A stretch of DNA of 64,000 nt from positions 50,968,230 to 51,032,229 of the forward strand of contig CM051516.1 in NCBI GenBank assembly GCA_028015205.1, read 5' to 3'. A program made the translations under genes and the position numbers. Shown here piece by piece: positions 1-10,223 of this stretch; the stretch's first letter is position 1, and each line of letters starts with the position of its first letter. The notes beneath the pieces are model-generated. The model was not told the origin of the DNA. It made no database searches and saw nothing but the letters and a program-made list of their open reading frames with translations. Source of the DNA: Mytilisepta virgata. Lineage: Eukaryota; Mollusca; Bivalvia; Mytilida; Mytilidae.

Positions 1-213
1 CCCAACAAAACGATCTTTTAACACCACAACAAATTGATTCGACCGAATGAAATAATAACTGCACATAACAAAATAGAAATTAACTCAATGAAATAATATT
101 TGAACAGAACAACATAAGAACAAACAACACAATCAGACAATTTGACTTAATAAAACAACAAATGGACATAACAACATCATGGAAATGAACATAAGACAGC
201 TGTGGCGTTCCAT
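1..213. repeat. Dispersed repeat end, A/C-rich copy
   Basis: This A/C-rich stretch is full of 'acataaca'-like words and ends in AAGACAGCTGTGGCGTTCCAT at about 191-212. A very similar ending (AAGACAGTTACGGCGTTCCAT) closes another A/C-rich stretch at about 34640-34940, so the two look like members of one dispersed family. No coding frame is supported. The copy runs off the window start, so its length is unknown. Confidence 0.45.
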
Positions 214-215
214 AA

Positions 216-590
216 TATTCGTTGTGGTATGTAGTAATAGCTTCTGATATTATATTCGTTGTGGTATGTAGTAATAGCTTCTGACATTATATTCGTTGTG
301 GTATGTAGAAATAGCTTCTGATATTATATTCGTTGTGGTATGTAGAAATAGCTTCTGATATTATATTCGTTGTGGTATGTAGTAATAGCTTCTGATATTA
401 TATTCGTTGTGGTATGTAGTAATAGCTTCTGATATTATATTCGTTGTGGTATGTAGAAATAGCTTCTGATATTATATTCGTTGTGGTATGTAGTAATAGC
501 TTCTGATATTATATTCGTTGTGGTATGTAGTAATAGCTTCTGATATTATATTCGTTGTGGTATGTAGAAATAGCTTCTGATATTATATTC
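216..590. repeat. 37-bp tandem repeat, about 10 copies
   Basis: A unit of 37 bp containing CGTTGTGGTATGTAG is repeated head to tail. The G of CGTTG falls at 221, 258, 295, 332, 369, 406, 443, 480, 517 and 554, an exact 37-bp step. Copies differ mainly at one site (AGTAATAG versus AGAAATAG) plus a single GACAT/GATAT change, so the array is young or homogenised. It directly abuts the dispersed repeat on its left. Confidence 0.95.
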
Positions 591-740
591 CTTAAGCTTT
601 CAAAGGGCAATGGATGAATTTTCTAGTTAAGTCATTTTAAAATGCATCTATATATTAGAAAGAAAAAAAATGCCTATTGCGATGTTAATGAAATGACAAT
701 TAGTAATAGAGTACGATAAAAGATGAATGTGTCATAAATA

Positions 741-975
741 AAAGTGCCCGAAACTCATGCGGCGTAGTAAAAATCAAGACTTACTGAAAAGCGCTTCTAT
801 TTCTGTGGCTTCATCATGAAAGTACCTGAAACTCATGCTGCGTAATAAAAAGGCAAGATTTACTGAAAAGCGCTTATATCTCTGTTTCTTCATCATGAAA
901 GTACCTGAAACTCATCCGGCGTAATAAAAAAGCAAACAAAAATAGCTTTTACTGCTGTTCTTCGTCTTGAAATCT
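741..975. repeat. About 78-bp tandem repeat, 3 copies
   Basis: Three head-to-tail degenerate copies start at about 742, 819 and 899. Each begins AAGTRCCYGAAACTCATG, followed by GGCGTARTAAAAA, GAAAAGCGCTT and a TTCTTCATCATGAAA-like end. The third copy is the most diverged. The function is unknown. Confidence 0.8.
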
Positions 976-3125
976 CTGTAATTGTCTTTTAATTAGGTAA
1001 AAAGGTCACATCTAATAGACGAATGAATACGGATAAAAGTTTTGACTTTAGAGATTCTAGTAGCGATTCGACGATAACTGCTACATTAGCACCTTATTAA
1101 TGAAACATTCATGCTTATATTAATGTAAAATAAGATAATCACAATAGTCCATGTGTTTTATTTAATGTTACAAGAAAATAAACATGTAGTGAATTTGGAT
1201 GATATGTTCAAAAGGATAATGGACATAAAAATAATAACGAAAAGAAATATAAAGGGATCCATATTTTAATAAATTGCATTAAAAAAAACAGTTCATCTAG
1301 TAAAACAGTTTCTTAATACGTGTGTTTAAAAACGGTCTGTACCTTTACTCAAACTAACAAACACATTTCGGACACTATAGTATATGTAAAGCTTACTGTG
1401 GGAACTGATTTGTCGATGGAAACTTAAAATAACGATTTTGTATATCTCAAAAGTCAACATCATACAAAATTTATTTGATGTCTTTTTCTGTATGAAGAAT
1501 ACAGATTCAAATTTTGTTGTTTAATTGTTTTTATTAAGATCTACGGACTGTTATTGGTTTTCCTTGATCGCTTTGGTCTTGGTGTTCAAAAACAACGTTA
1601 CATGACGTCACAATGAACGAGTTTTTTTTATGCAACGTTATGCCGCGTACGTCGTTACATTTGTGCAATTAACGTCGCGGCCAAAGGGTTTTAATAAACA
1701 TTGTGTTAATAAATGAAATTGAAATTCAATGGTGTTAAAATTATAAATGTATGTTGAATATATCCCTTCATTAAAATATAAGCCATTTAATGACAATACT
1801 GACATGTATTGAATATAATATTTCAGAGCAATTCAAGACATTAGGTAAGGATTCCTTACATACTACAAATATTGAGAAATAAAATACCTAAGCAATAAGA
1901 TGGTGGGAAAATTCTATATGGCCAATATCCATCGACAAGGCGACTTCGTGTGAAAAACCCAAAGAAGTAAAAAACGCATCCATGGCTAACAAAAGAGAAA
2001 CAGCACAGGTACTAAATCACTTGCAGCGCGAAATCCCACAAAAAAAACGGGAGTGATAACAGGTGTTCGGGAAGGCAAAATATTTGATTACATATGGGCC
2101 AGAATGCGTAAAGCTTCTTTACATCTAGCTTTAAAACTACATTTATCGCAGTGATAACTTGTATGTTGTTAAATTGATGATGTCACAACGTTTTTTTTTC
2201 TATCCTCTAGTAGTTGTCATTCTTTGCTGTATGGTGAATGTGTTATCTATTTTGTGGTATTAATTCTTCCTACAGTTTTTAACCAACATCTTAATGGACA
2301 GACTGAAGATACTGTCTATGGAGAAATCTTTTTAAGAGACTCCATATTATAGTAAACTTTTGCGAAACTTGTTGATGGGGGATATCTGTTTTGCGTAATA
2401 AACTCCCCCAACACCTTTTGACTAAGATCTTGCAATTTTGCAGCCTATTTATAACATATGGAAGATGTGCATGGAGAATTACGATGCCATTTGAATAATT
2501 TTTTTAAGTTATTCCATGTTGTGGAACTATTTTTGCACGGATGGTACTCATTTTGAGATCTCGACTCCTTAAACTTTTCACAAGATCCTGGAAATGTATA
2601 TAGACGTATTAAACGTGTTCATTAAGACGACTGGTGCTATTTAAAGAATTTTTTAGTAATTTTTCCACGAAATTTTATTTGTCAAATCTACCGAGTTATT
2701 ATACTATATCACATTCGTGTCATGTTTTCATAATATGGAACTTGGATAGCCGTCATAATAGTGCTTGATTTTCTTATTTATTAAAGATTTTTATTTCTAG
2801 TAGAATGTTGGGTAACATCTTACATTTATTATACCATTGATCATTATAAACTCATCTGTTATACAGACGAAATTTGACGAAATACACTTGTAATATTTTT
2901 TTAATCAATTCAATTGACGTTATTGCCCAATAATAAAATGTACATTTATATATTTTTTAATCTAATGAACTGTATTCTTAAAAGCTCTCTTGGGCACATA
3001 TATGTTTTTTGAAGATGAATATTGAAATAAAACTGGGTACAAATTTGAAGGCAGTCTCATGATTATAATGCAGTATAATTTCCATGTCGTTTTTATCCAT
3101 AAATATAATTCACATATTCTTTAAG
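976..3125. other. No recognised gene; upstream or intronic DNA of the LU gene
   Basis: This is AT-rich sequence with no coding frame I can support. It probably lies in an intron or the 5' flank of the LU-domain gene, whose first exons are not seen. A possible 18-nt microexon at 1827-1844 is listed separately. Confidence 0.5.
1827..1844 (+). CDS. Possible 18-nt microexon
   Basis: An 18-nt stretch lies between a good acceptor (TATTTCAG) and a good donor (GTAAGG). It is open in the frame that makes it a phase 1-1 cassette, the same phase as the Thr-rich exon at 3126 of the downstream gene. It would add six residues (x-Q-F-K-T-L). The splice-site pair could arise by chance in DNA of this composition, so support is weak without transcripts. 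Confidence 0.2.
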   Translation, partial: SNSRH

Positions 3126-3251
3126 CGCCATCCACACCAACACCCTATACTACTGTTGTTCAAACAACCCGACCGCCGACCACGCTTAGTACACTAGAAA
3201 CCACAACAACAGTAAATGTTTCAACTACACAATTAACAACAACTACCAATG
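3126..3251 (+). CDS. LU gene: Thr-rich mucin-like exon
   Basis: This 126-nt exon is phase 1 at both ends, with acceptor TTTAAG and donor GTAAGT. It encodes a Pro/Thr-rich run including TTRPPTTLSTLETTTT and ends TTTNG across the junction. Such low-complexity Thr stretches are usually O-glycosylated spacers in secreted proteins. As a phase 1-1 cassette it could be skipped or duplicated without breaking the frame. Confidence 0.7.
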
Positions 3252-6200
3252 GTAAGTTTTCTTCTTCATTGTTGTTTTCTTAACGTCCAGTGGCAAACAT
3301 TTCGTGCTGCTTCAGGACGAGAACCAGTACTAGTTTAACAATTTTTTAAACACAATTCAAATACGGGTTGGACGGGACACAAAAATTAACCGATTGTGAC
3401 TGTTACTGTAAAATGGTGGATTATTAGGTAGGATCGGATAGTTTAGCCTCCCCTATCCCTTCCTGGGAAAGTTTTAGGATGTTCTGTGGGTTGAGCTCCC
3501 ATGACCTATCACAGTTACCTAGTATTAAAATAAATACTTTCGCGGACAGCATGTTAGGTTGTTATCAACATTTTATAAAGCAATTTCTTACCCCATCGTT
3601 CTCATAAATTATTTTCACAAGATTGAACTGACTAATGTAATATGAGATTTATTTCTCATCTTCTCAGCTGATTCAATAATTTACGTGTTTTTTGTACGAC
3701 AGCCATTCAGTTCTAGAATTAATGAAAATTGTAAAAATTTTCTACCATACGGAAGATTGAAGACCATTTTATACCCTATGAATATTGATTCACGAATATT
3801 TCGAACTTTCGAAAATCCATGACAGTTTCGTAACATTGGGGTATATGCAATGTTCATGCCTTTAGGGATTGGCCATTTAATTAAATTCTCTGACAGTATT
3901 GTACCATGATGGAACCTTCAAGAAAATCAAATTAGAAACACAGAACATATTTTTTCTTCCGCACAAACATATATCACTCGTCAAGCATCACAATGCTTTT
4001 TTTACCCGTTAAACTATACGGTCCACAATACAATCATTTATTTGTCTTTATGCAGGACCAGTTGAATGTATGGGGTGTAAACGTATAGCAGAGCCACATG
4101 ACTGTGAAGAAATGATCACATGTGCTGAACATGAGGTAAGTGGTAATGGTAATACATGTGAAGTTGCTGTCTTGCTGTGGAAGTATGGACTATCTCACGT
4201 TATGCATTGTTCCTAACATTTCTGAATAAGACCTTTTTGACGGATTTATGTTTAATTAAATGTTTCAAAGATGATTGATATACATGTATCAATTATACAA
4301 TCATGTTATCAGTAAGAAAATATATGCTGGATAAATATTTACACCCAAAGCTAAAATTAATGAACAATGTTTATTCATTTAAAAGTCACTGCTAGAAATT
4401 AACCCACCGTAAATATAATATTTTATCATGATGTATTGCTTAAGTAATTATTCCTAATACCAGTTTTGATGTACCAAAAGTTTATATTTAATCTTAAACT
4501 GTAGTCATGAAGAGATTCCGGTTTCTATATAGAACCTGGGATGTCTGTACGTCCTTTAAAAACATTATAGAAAATAAAGCAAGAATAATGTGGACAAGTA
4601 TGATATATTTTTTTTCAAAATTTCTTTTAGCAATGTTCCGCAGATTTTTATTTAACACCACAAGGAAACGTTTTCTACGATCTAGGATGCAAAGCAAATA
4701 GGGTAACTATGTGTACATGTAATGTATTATCAACCATAATTATTAAACTCTATTTGATGGATGAGAAAATGCCAGTTGATTGTGGTGAGTTTAAACATAT
4801 TTGGTTGATGTCAGCAATTTATACAATTGAAATATGGAAGTGTAAAAAGAGTAAAGGAAAGGATTAGACAAGAAACTATCAAGACCTCATATTACTCATT
4901 TCCATACATTAAAATCTATCAATATAACAATCCAAAGATACTAATATTAGATATAGTAAATTTATACTATGCTGTATACGACGCATTTCAAGGAGTTACC
5001 TCTCATCAGCAGCATTAAAACCGAAAGACCAAAAACCAAACTTATATTAAACAATCTAATGCATTAAACTGTAAACCAATGAGATTATACAAATCGTTGC
5101 TATAGGTAAAATAAAATGCTCAAAGGACCAAGAATATCAATAAAATATAAAATTTGAGAAACACAATTTCTAATATAACCAGGTTGTTCTTAGGTGTGTG
5201 ATGCCATTTCCAAATATGGGAAGAGAACTACAGTTTCCAAACGCCAAGATGAAAATGTTTACTTGTGCCAAGAGTGTTGCAGTTCGAAGCATTGTAACAG
5301 ATATGGTTGCTCGGATAAAGGTTAATATATTTAAATTAATTTTAATGGGTGATGACGTAAAACATTTATAACAACGAGAACCTTAATTGCACGCATTAGA
5401 AGAGTCGACCTTAACTATATATGATATAACGCATGTATTAACAACGTCAATAATACAACATTGTTCAATACTAGTAATACAACATGTATATGTATACACG
5501 TAGAATCCTTGAAATAAAACAGCTAACCCAAAATTTTGTTAACGTAAAAAGCGGCTTTGAATATTCAATTAATAAGAAAATGTAAACAATTTTTGATAAA
5601 CGGATACTTTTAAACAAATACCTTTCAGTTAAATTAAACCGAACAACATGTTACAGTTGTCTAGATGTGGCACAACCATCAGATTGTGACAGGGTTAATA
5701 TTTGTGAAGAAGATAAGGTAAATATAAATACTTATCATATATTTAGTAATAAATATGATCGTTTTTGCATATGTGTAACGACCGACCGGAAGTTAACAAC
5801 TCATATCTACACACCCCAGCTAGTAACGCATTTTTCAAGTGCGTTCGGAATAAATACTTAGGCAGTATATCAGATCGGGTGTCATCCCTCGACCCATATC
5901 GGACCTTGGACAAGCCGTCGGTCCGATATGGGAGTCTCGGAATGATTTCATCAGCTGAGGAACAGCATTTTTGGAAATTATTCGGTTGATCACAGAAGCA
6001 AAAATTTTAATAAATAAATTTCAGATTAGAAAATCATTATCAAATATTTTTCTAAATACATTCATATATGAAGTGTTTTGACGTCCCAGTCAATTCTATA
6101 AAGGTTGTATGACGTCAGATGAATTTCGAAACAATGCACCTCATGTACATATCTTTAAATAATCTTATCCAACGAGCAATCATTAAGGCCGAAATTATGA

Positions 6201-9200
6201 AAAGCCGATAAAATAAATTAGAACGATGTTTAACAGACACAAATCACAAAATGGCCGAAAAAGGTAAAACCAAATACTATATTTGGACTAATAGCCACAA
6301 AACCGAATAAATATGATGGAAATCAATTTGAATTTTGAAAGACAGTTATACAGAGAACAAATACTACACGTATGTAACCAAACGAACAAAAGAATAAAAA
6401 AGTGAAATAAAACAAGGAAGTACAAAAAATATAGAGCACTAGCAATGTTAACTCTCAGTAAAACAGGAGTGAAATCAGGAGCTTTGAAAAGATCTGTTCC
6501 ATCAACGACGGCCGTCACATTGCCCGTGTAGAAGGCGTGAAATCCAGCTGAAGATATCTAGTTCATTTATGAGATAGACACTTCATAACGACCGAACAAT
6601 TAATAACGGCGACCATAAAAGTTTAGGAAAGATGATATCAACAGGAACTGAATATATTATAAACCATGTCTTCGAAGTTTATGTGACAGTAATATCGCTT
6701 TGCTCAAACAGTCAGATTACATATTACATTCATGTCAATAAAGAATCTACTGTATGATTTAAACTTCATAGGCTGGTTACTGGTGCCTTAGTGCAAAGAT
6801 TTTTTTAATACATCACACGATATAACTTTGTTTGAGGTAGTTTAAGGTCCATAAACAAGAATAGGGCCATTTTTACCAGCGTTTATTTCACTTCTCGGCC
6901 CATTTTCAAAAAATCACCTAAAATCTTTTAGGCGATTTTCTTAGAGTAGATCATAATATGTATATATCTCCTTTCATGAGACAGTGGATTTGTGTTTTGG
7001 TTCTGAATGTCCTTCTTTGCATTATTCCAAAAAGTGACACAAATTGAAGCAAATCACCCATATATACGACCTTTGAGGGTAGAAAATTCAAATTTATTAA
7101 TGATCTAGCATAACTTTTTTGTTTATTCATATAAAAATGCGTTGCATACAATCGTTTACGACAAAAGGGAGGTAAATATTTTAGATTTAAATTATCAATG
7201 GTTATGAGTGAAACAAATACAGTAGAAAGTGGCCCTACTCCTTGGATCGAAATAAACGTAAAAAACTACATAGCATTGGATATTAGTTTACGTACATTGT
7301 ATATGTATACGGAAGGCTTTAAGGATAGTCACTGGTGAGAGTTTTAATATATAGATTTTCAAATACTTTTATATTTAGATAGAGGTTGAAATCATAACAA
7401 AATAAGAAAAAGAAAACTATAAGTTGCTGAACTCGTTTCTGAGATATAAGTTGTTTAAAATTTGGCCGGAAAACGGGTCTCTCTATTTTTTTTTCCTTTG
7501 GTGATGAATCTTTAAAGTTGTATAAACATTAAACAAATATATAGAATTTCATAAAATTTTCTCATTTAGATATTTATGATATGTATAATAAATAATTGAA
7601 AAGAAAATAGTGGGTTGCTGTTGAAAAATTATCCCATACTATAAATAGATTTACCCTGAGGAGTTCGCATAATCTGACCAAAATTCAAAAGTGACCATCC
7701 TTAAGTTATTTTTTTTAATTTCCAACTTTTACCTCGTTCAAAACAGAAGTGTACCCAGCAATGTACTTTGATTGTTTTAGACATGCTTTGCAAGACATTA
7801 TATAAACGATATGTTTGAAGAACGATGGCATCTTGGTTGTCAAGAGAAGAAGGTATATGTTCAATAACAGCTAGTAAATCGAACTTGTTAAAACATGTAT
7901 AATACATTTAACAGTTACATAACACTTTCTTTGTTGCTTTTCATCTTAATGGCTGTTTTAGGTGAATAAATATTGGCCTAAAGTATACGTTTACGTCGTT
8001 TATACTTATTATCATGGTTAATTGGCGAAAGCGCTAAAAAAGATAGAGACAAGTATACCTGAAAAAAAAAAGACTTCTACCAGCACAAGAACGTTTCTGA
8101 AAATCGGAAGACGATCCAACATCGTATTGATAATACGACAGCCGCTATAGCTGTATGTAGCTATTCATGTAAATATACTAGTAGCCGAATCAAGTTCAAA
8201 TAGAAATCGGAAAATTGACTATGAACACTTATTAATTATACAATATTATAACGTGAATTAATAACACTAGAGGTTAAGGATAGCTAGGGGGAGATTTGGA
8301 TAGCCACATATCTAAATTAGGCCCACCACTAATAAGTTTCTATACAAATTAATATATATCCTGATTCAAATTACTTAATGAATTTTTGTATTTTGCGTGT
8401 AAAAGTCGGAGGAATGGTGTTACTGTTTAGTTAAGACATAATTCATGGAGGTTATAGAATTGATGTCATTTACACATGGGCTGGGCCATATATTCGGATA
8501 TTTTAAACGAGCAATTGCGAGGTATGAAATACGAATATGAAGGCCAAGCCCATGTTCAAACTCTATAACGCCCATGAATTATTTCTAATATGATAAATAC
8601 GCTAATTGTACTCATTTGAGTTGACGTATAAGTATCTGATATTGGTTTGTTTGTTCTATTTCTCTTCCGATTAATATGCTGCAATTTGTCATTTTACAAA
8701 AAAGTCTCTATAGGCAGATGCTAAAAGTGGGTATATCGTGTAATATATCGCTTGACGATATATAGGACGATGTATTAGAATTATTTTTAATACTATTACG
8801 AAAATCATGAAACTTTAAAATATTTCCCCAGATTCAAAACCCGTACGTTTTGGGCCTTGTTCTATGAGTCACATAAATTCATTGACCTATTCCAGATTTG
8901 TGCGGACATTTTAAAGAATTCGGCAAACGCAGGTCACCCAAAAATCAAAAGACAAATTGGTGGATTTAATGCATTCGATATTTGTTATTACTGCTGTGAC
9001 GATAACTTCTGTAACAAAGAAGAGTGCATAAAAGGTAACACAAATTTCATTCTAAAAATTAAAATGTAACAATATGGAAGTACCTGTAACTAATACAGTA
9101 AGATCCATACATATATAAGGAAACAATAACTAACTATTTGTTTGAGATCATTTATACTGACCAAACACAGGTTTAACAAACCGCTATGTACAATGCATTA

Positions 9201-9727
9201 TCAATACACTGCAAAAGAGGAAAAAATCAAAGTTCCATTCGCCTGGTGCACACTACATAATCCGAGTGATGGGTTCTTTTAAAAAAGATATATGTATGCA
9301 TCACCTGAAATGCGATCGAATAAACCAAAAACAAAATTTACAGTTATTCGTTATCATTTAATAACCAGTGTTGTTTGAAGGCATATTTAGATTCCGTTTA
9401 ATGAAATCACAGTAGAAAAAAAGGACAATTAAGTGAATGCGATGATGGACTAAAAGCATTAACCAATAAAAGAACCTCATCACATCTAATATTAAACTAT
9501 TTGTACGTAGGTTATACTGTAAATGATCTTACACTGAATACTAGTAAAGTAAAATATACTTTTTGAAAATACATATCCAATACATATTCACTTCAATTGT
9601 AGGACTACTTAATACAAAACAATCAATATCAAGCACAGTAGAATCAGGACGCAGTCAGTATTCTGAATCCACTATACCAAAGCAAACATCTGTGGGAACA
9701 AGCACACATAAAGTGAACACCGCCTAG
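3126..9727 (+). CDS. Secreted protein with two LU (Ly6/uPAR-like) modules, 5' partial
   Basis: The gene model joins exons 3126-3251, 4056-4135, 5194-5320, 5629-5717, 8896-9034 and 9603-9727. All introns are GT..AG and the frame stays open through every join to a TAG stop. The product has a 42-residue Thr-rich mucin-like stretch, two consecutive modules of about 70 residues with ten cysteines each, and a Ser/Thr-rich tail of about 41 residues. Each module follows C-x2-C-x8-C-x5-C, then one cysteine, then C-x2-CC-x4-CN and a last cysteine. The 'CC..x..CN' ending is typical of the LU/three-finger fold. In both modules a phase-0 intron cuts between the fourth and fifth cysteines. No transmembrane or GPI-like segment follows the modules, so a secreted product is likely. 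The signal peptide exon is not found; it may lie upstream of the window. The biological role is unknown. Confidence 0.75.
4056..4135 (+). CDS. LU gene: module 1, first half
   Basis: The acceptor is TTTATGCAG and the donor GTAAGT; the exon enters in phase 1 and leaves in phase 0. It encodes GPVECMGCKRIAEPHDC followed by EEMITCAEHE, giving the first four cysteines of module 1. It matches the exon at 5629-5717 in cysteine spacing, including the Pro-x-Asp-Cys motif. Confidence 0.85.
4924..5055 (-). repeat. GGATTGTTATTTT retroelement tail, copy in LU gene intron
   Basis: Read on the minus strand it ends GTATCTTTGGATTGTTAT. It lies in the intron that splits LU module 1. The open frame at 4827-5018 is this repeat and not a gene: the same peptide VNLYYAVYDAFQGVTSHQ recurs at 45.5, 45.9 and 56.2 kb. 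Confidence 0.85.
5194..5320 (+). CDS. LU gene: module 1, second half
   Basis: The exon enters in phase 0 after TTCTTAG and leaves in phase 1 at GTTAAT, a weaker donor. It encodes VCDAISKYGKRT at the start and YLCQECCSSKHCN near the end, supplying the other six cysteines. It matches the exon at 8896-9034 in phase, length class and the CC..CN signature. Confidence 0.85.
5629..5717 (+). CDS. LU gene: module 2, first half
   Basis: The exon begins after ACCTTTCAG in phase 1 and ends in phase 0 at GTAAAT. It encodes TTCYSCLDVAQPSDC and RVNICEEDK, with the same four-cysteine spacing as module 1. Only a 308-bp intron separates it from module 1, so the two modules are adjacent in the protein with a short linker. 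Confidence 0.85.
5893..5932. repeat. Inverted repeat, GC-richer hairpin
   Basis: CCCATATCGGACC (5893-5905) is followed after 14 bp by its exact reverse complement GGTCCGATATGGG (5920-5932). Imperfect pairing extends outwards (CGA..TCG). It may be the core of a small foldback element in the LU gene intron. Confidence 0.8.
8436..8584. repeat. Palindromic MITE-like element
   Basis: The left arm (TAATTCATGG, GGTTATAGA, CACATGGGCTGGGCC) is mirrored by the right arm (GGCCAAGCCCATG, TCTATAACG, CCATGAATTA). The inverted arms are about 60-70 bp with small indels. This shape suggests a non-autonomous foldback DNA element. It lies about 310 bp before the second-half exon of LU module 2. Confidence 0.75.
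8896..9034 (+). CDS. LU gene: module 2, second half
   Basis: The exon starts after TATTCCAG in phase 0 and ends in phase 1 at GTAACA. It encodes ICADILKNSANAG at the start and DICYYCCDDNFCNKEEC near the end. The open frame extends upstream of this acceptor to 8857, but the phase and the match to the 5194 exon fix the start at 8896. An alternative acceptor at 8830-8831 would put a stop in frame. Confidence 0.85.
9603..9727 (+). CDS. LU gene: terminal Ser/Thr-rich exon
   Basis: The acceptor CAATTGTAG leads in phase 1 into GLLNTKQSISSTVESGRSQ and ends THKVNTA before TAG (9725-9727). The tail is polar, with many Ser and Thr, and has no hydrophobic anchor. An alternative last exon with a membrane anchor cannot be excluded. 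No clear AATAAA signal lies close downstream. Confidence 0.65.
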
Positions 9728-9823
9728 TCAAACAGCTACAATGTATGTTGTCAGTGAGGCCAAACAAAATGAAAACATAAATATTGTATTATTTTGGCGA
9801 TGCATTTTGATTCGTGAAAATGT

Positions 9824-10223
9824 TTAAGGATGCTCGCGGGTCATGTGTTGGTATTTTTGTCAGATTTTCGGAATCATCGGGTTTTATTTATTTCTTAAAC
9901 ATGAAATTTTTTGCCCATGAACCCTCACTTTTTCTTTTATAATTCAATCATATATACCTTAAAATGGTATTTGACAAAATTTTATGAAATTCTTTTTATT
10001 TTTTCATACATCTTTGAGACACTGAAGTTGTCAATGCAAAGACGATGAAAAATCCAGAGAAAACCCATTTCCTGCACATTTTCAAGGCCTTATAGCTCTA
10101 AAATAAGCACATGAATCTATATGTTTTTTCTTGCTTATTTGTTTACTATTCATATGTTCTCTCAAACTAAAACACCTATTTCAAATCCTATTTATTTCCT
10201 ATTAGACCAGCGATCGTCCTTAA
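9824..10223. mobile_element. 400-bp MITE-like element next to the LU gene stop
   Basis: The element opens TTAAGGATGCTCGCGGG and closes CAGCGATCGTCCTTAA, which are imperfect terminal inverted repeats. It begins 97 bp after the LU gene stop codon, so it could contribute 3' UTR or polyadenylation sequence. No coding capacity is seen. I believe related TTAAGGA..TCCTTAA elements are common in bivalves, but that is from memory. Confidence 0.6.

Larger units (their letters stand above)
5718..8895 (+). other. 3.2-kb intron inside LU module 2
   Basis: This intron is much longer than its counterpart in module 1 (1.06 kb). It holds a perfect 13-bp-arm hairpin at 5893-5932, a palindromic element at 8436-8584 and otherwise AT-rich DNA without supported genes. 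I searched by eye for extra cysteine-rich exons and saw none. Confidence 0.6.

Noticed and set aside
8832..8895. Earlier start for the LU module 2 second-half exon
   Set aside because: An acceptor exists at 8830-8831, but in the required phase it runs into a stop codon; the acceptor at 8894-8895 fits phase and paralogous exon.
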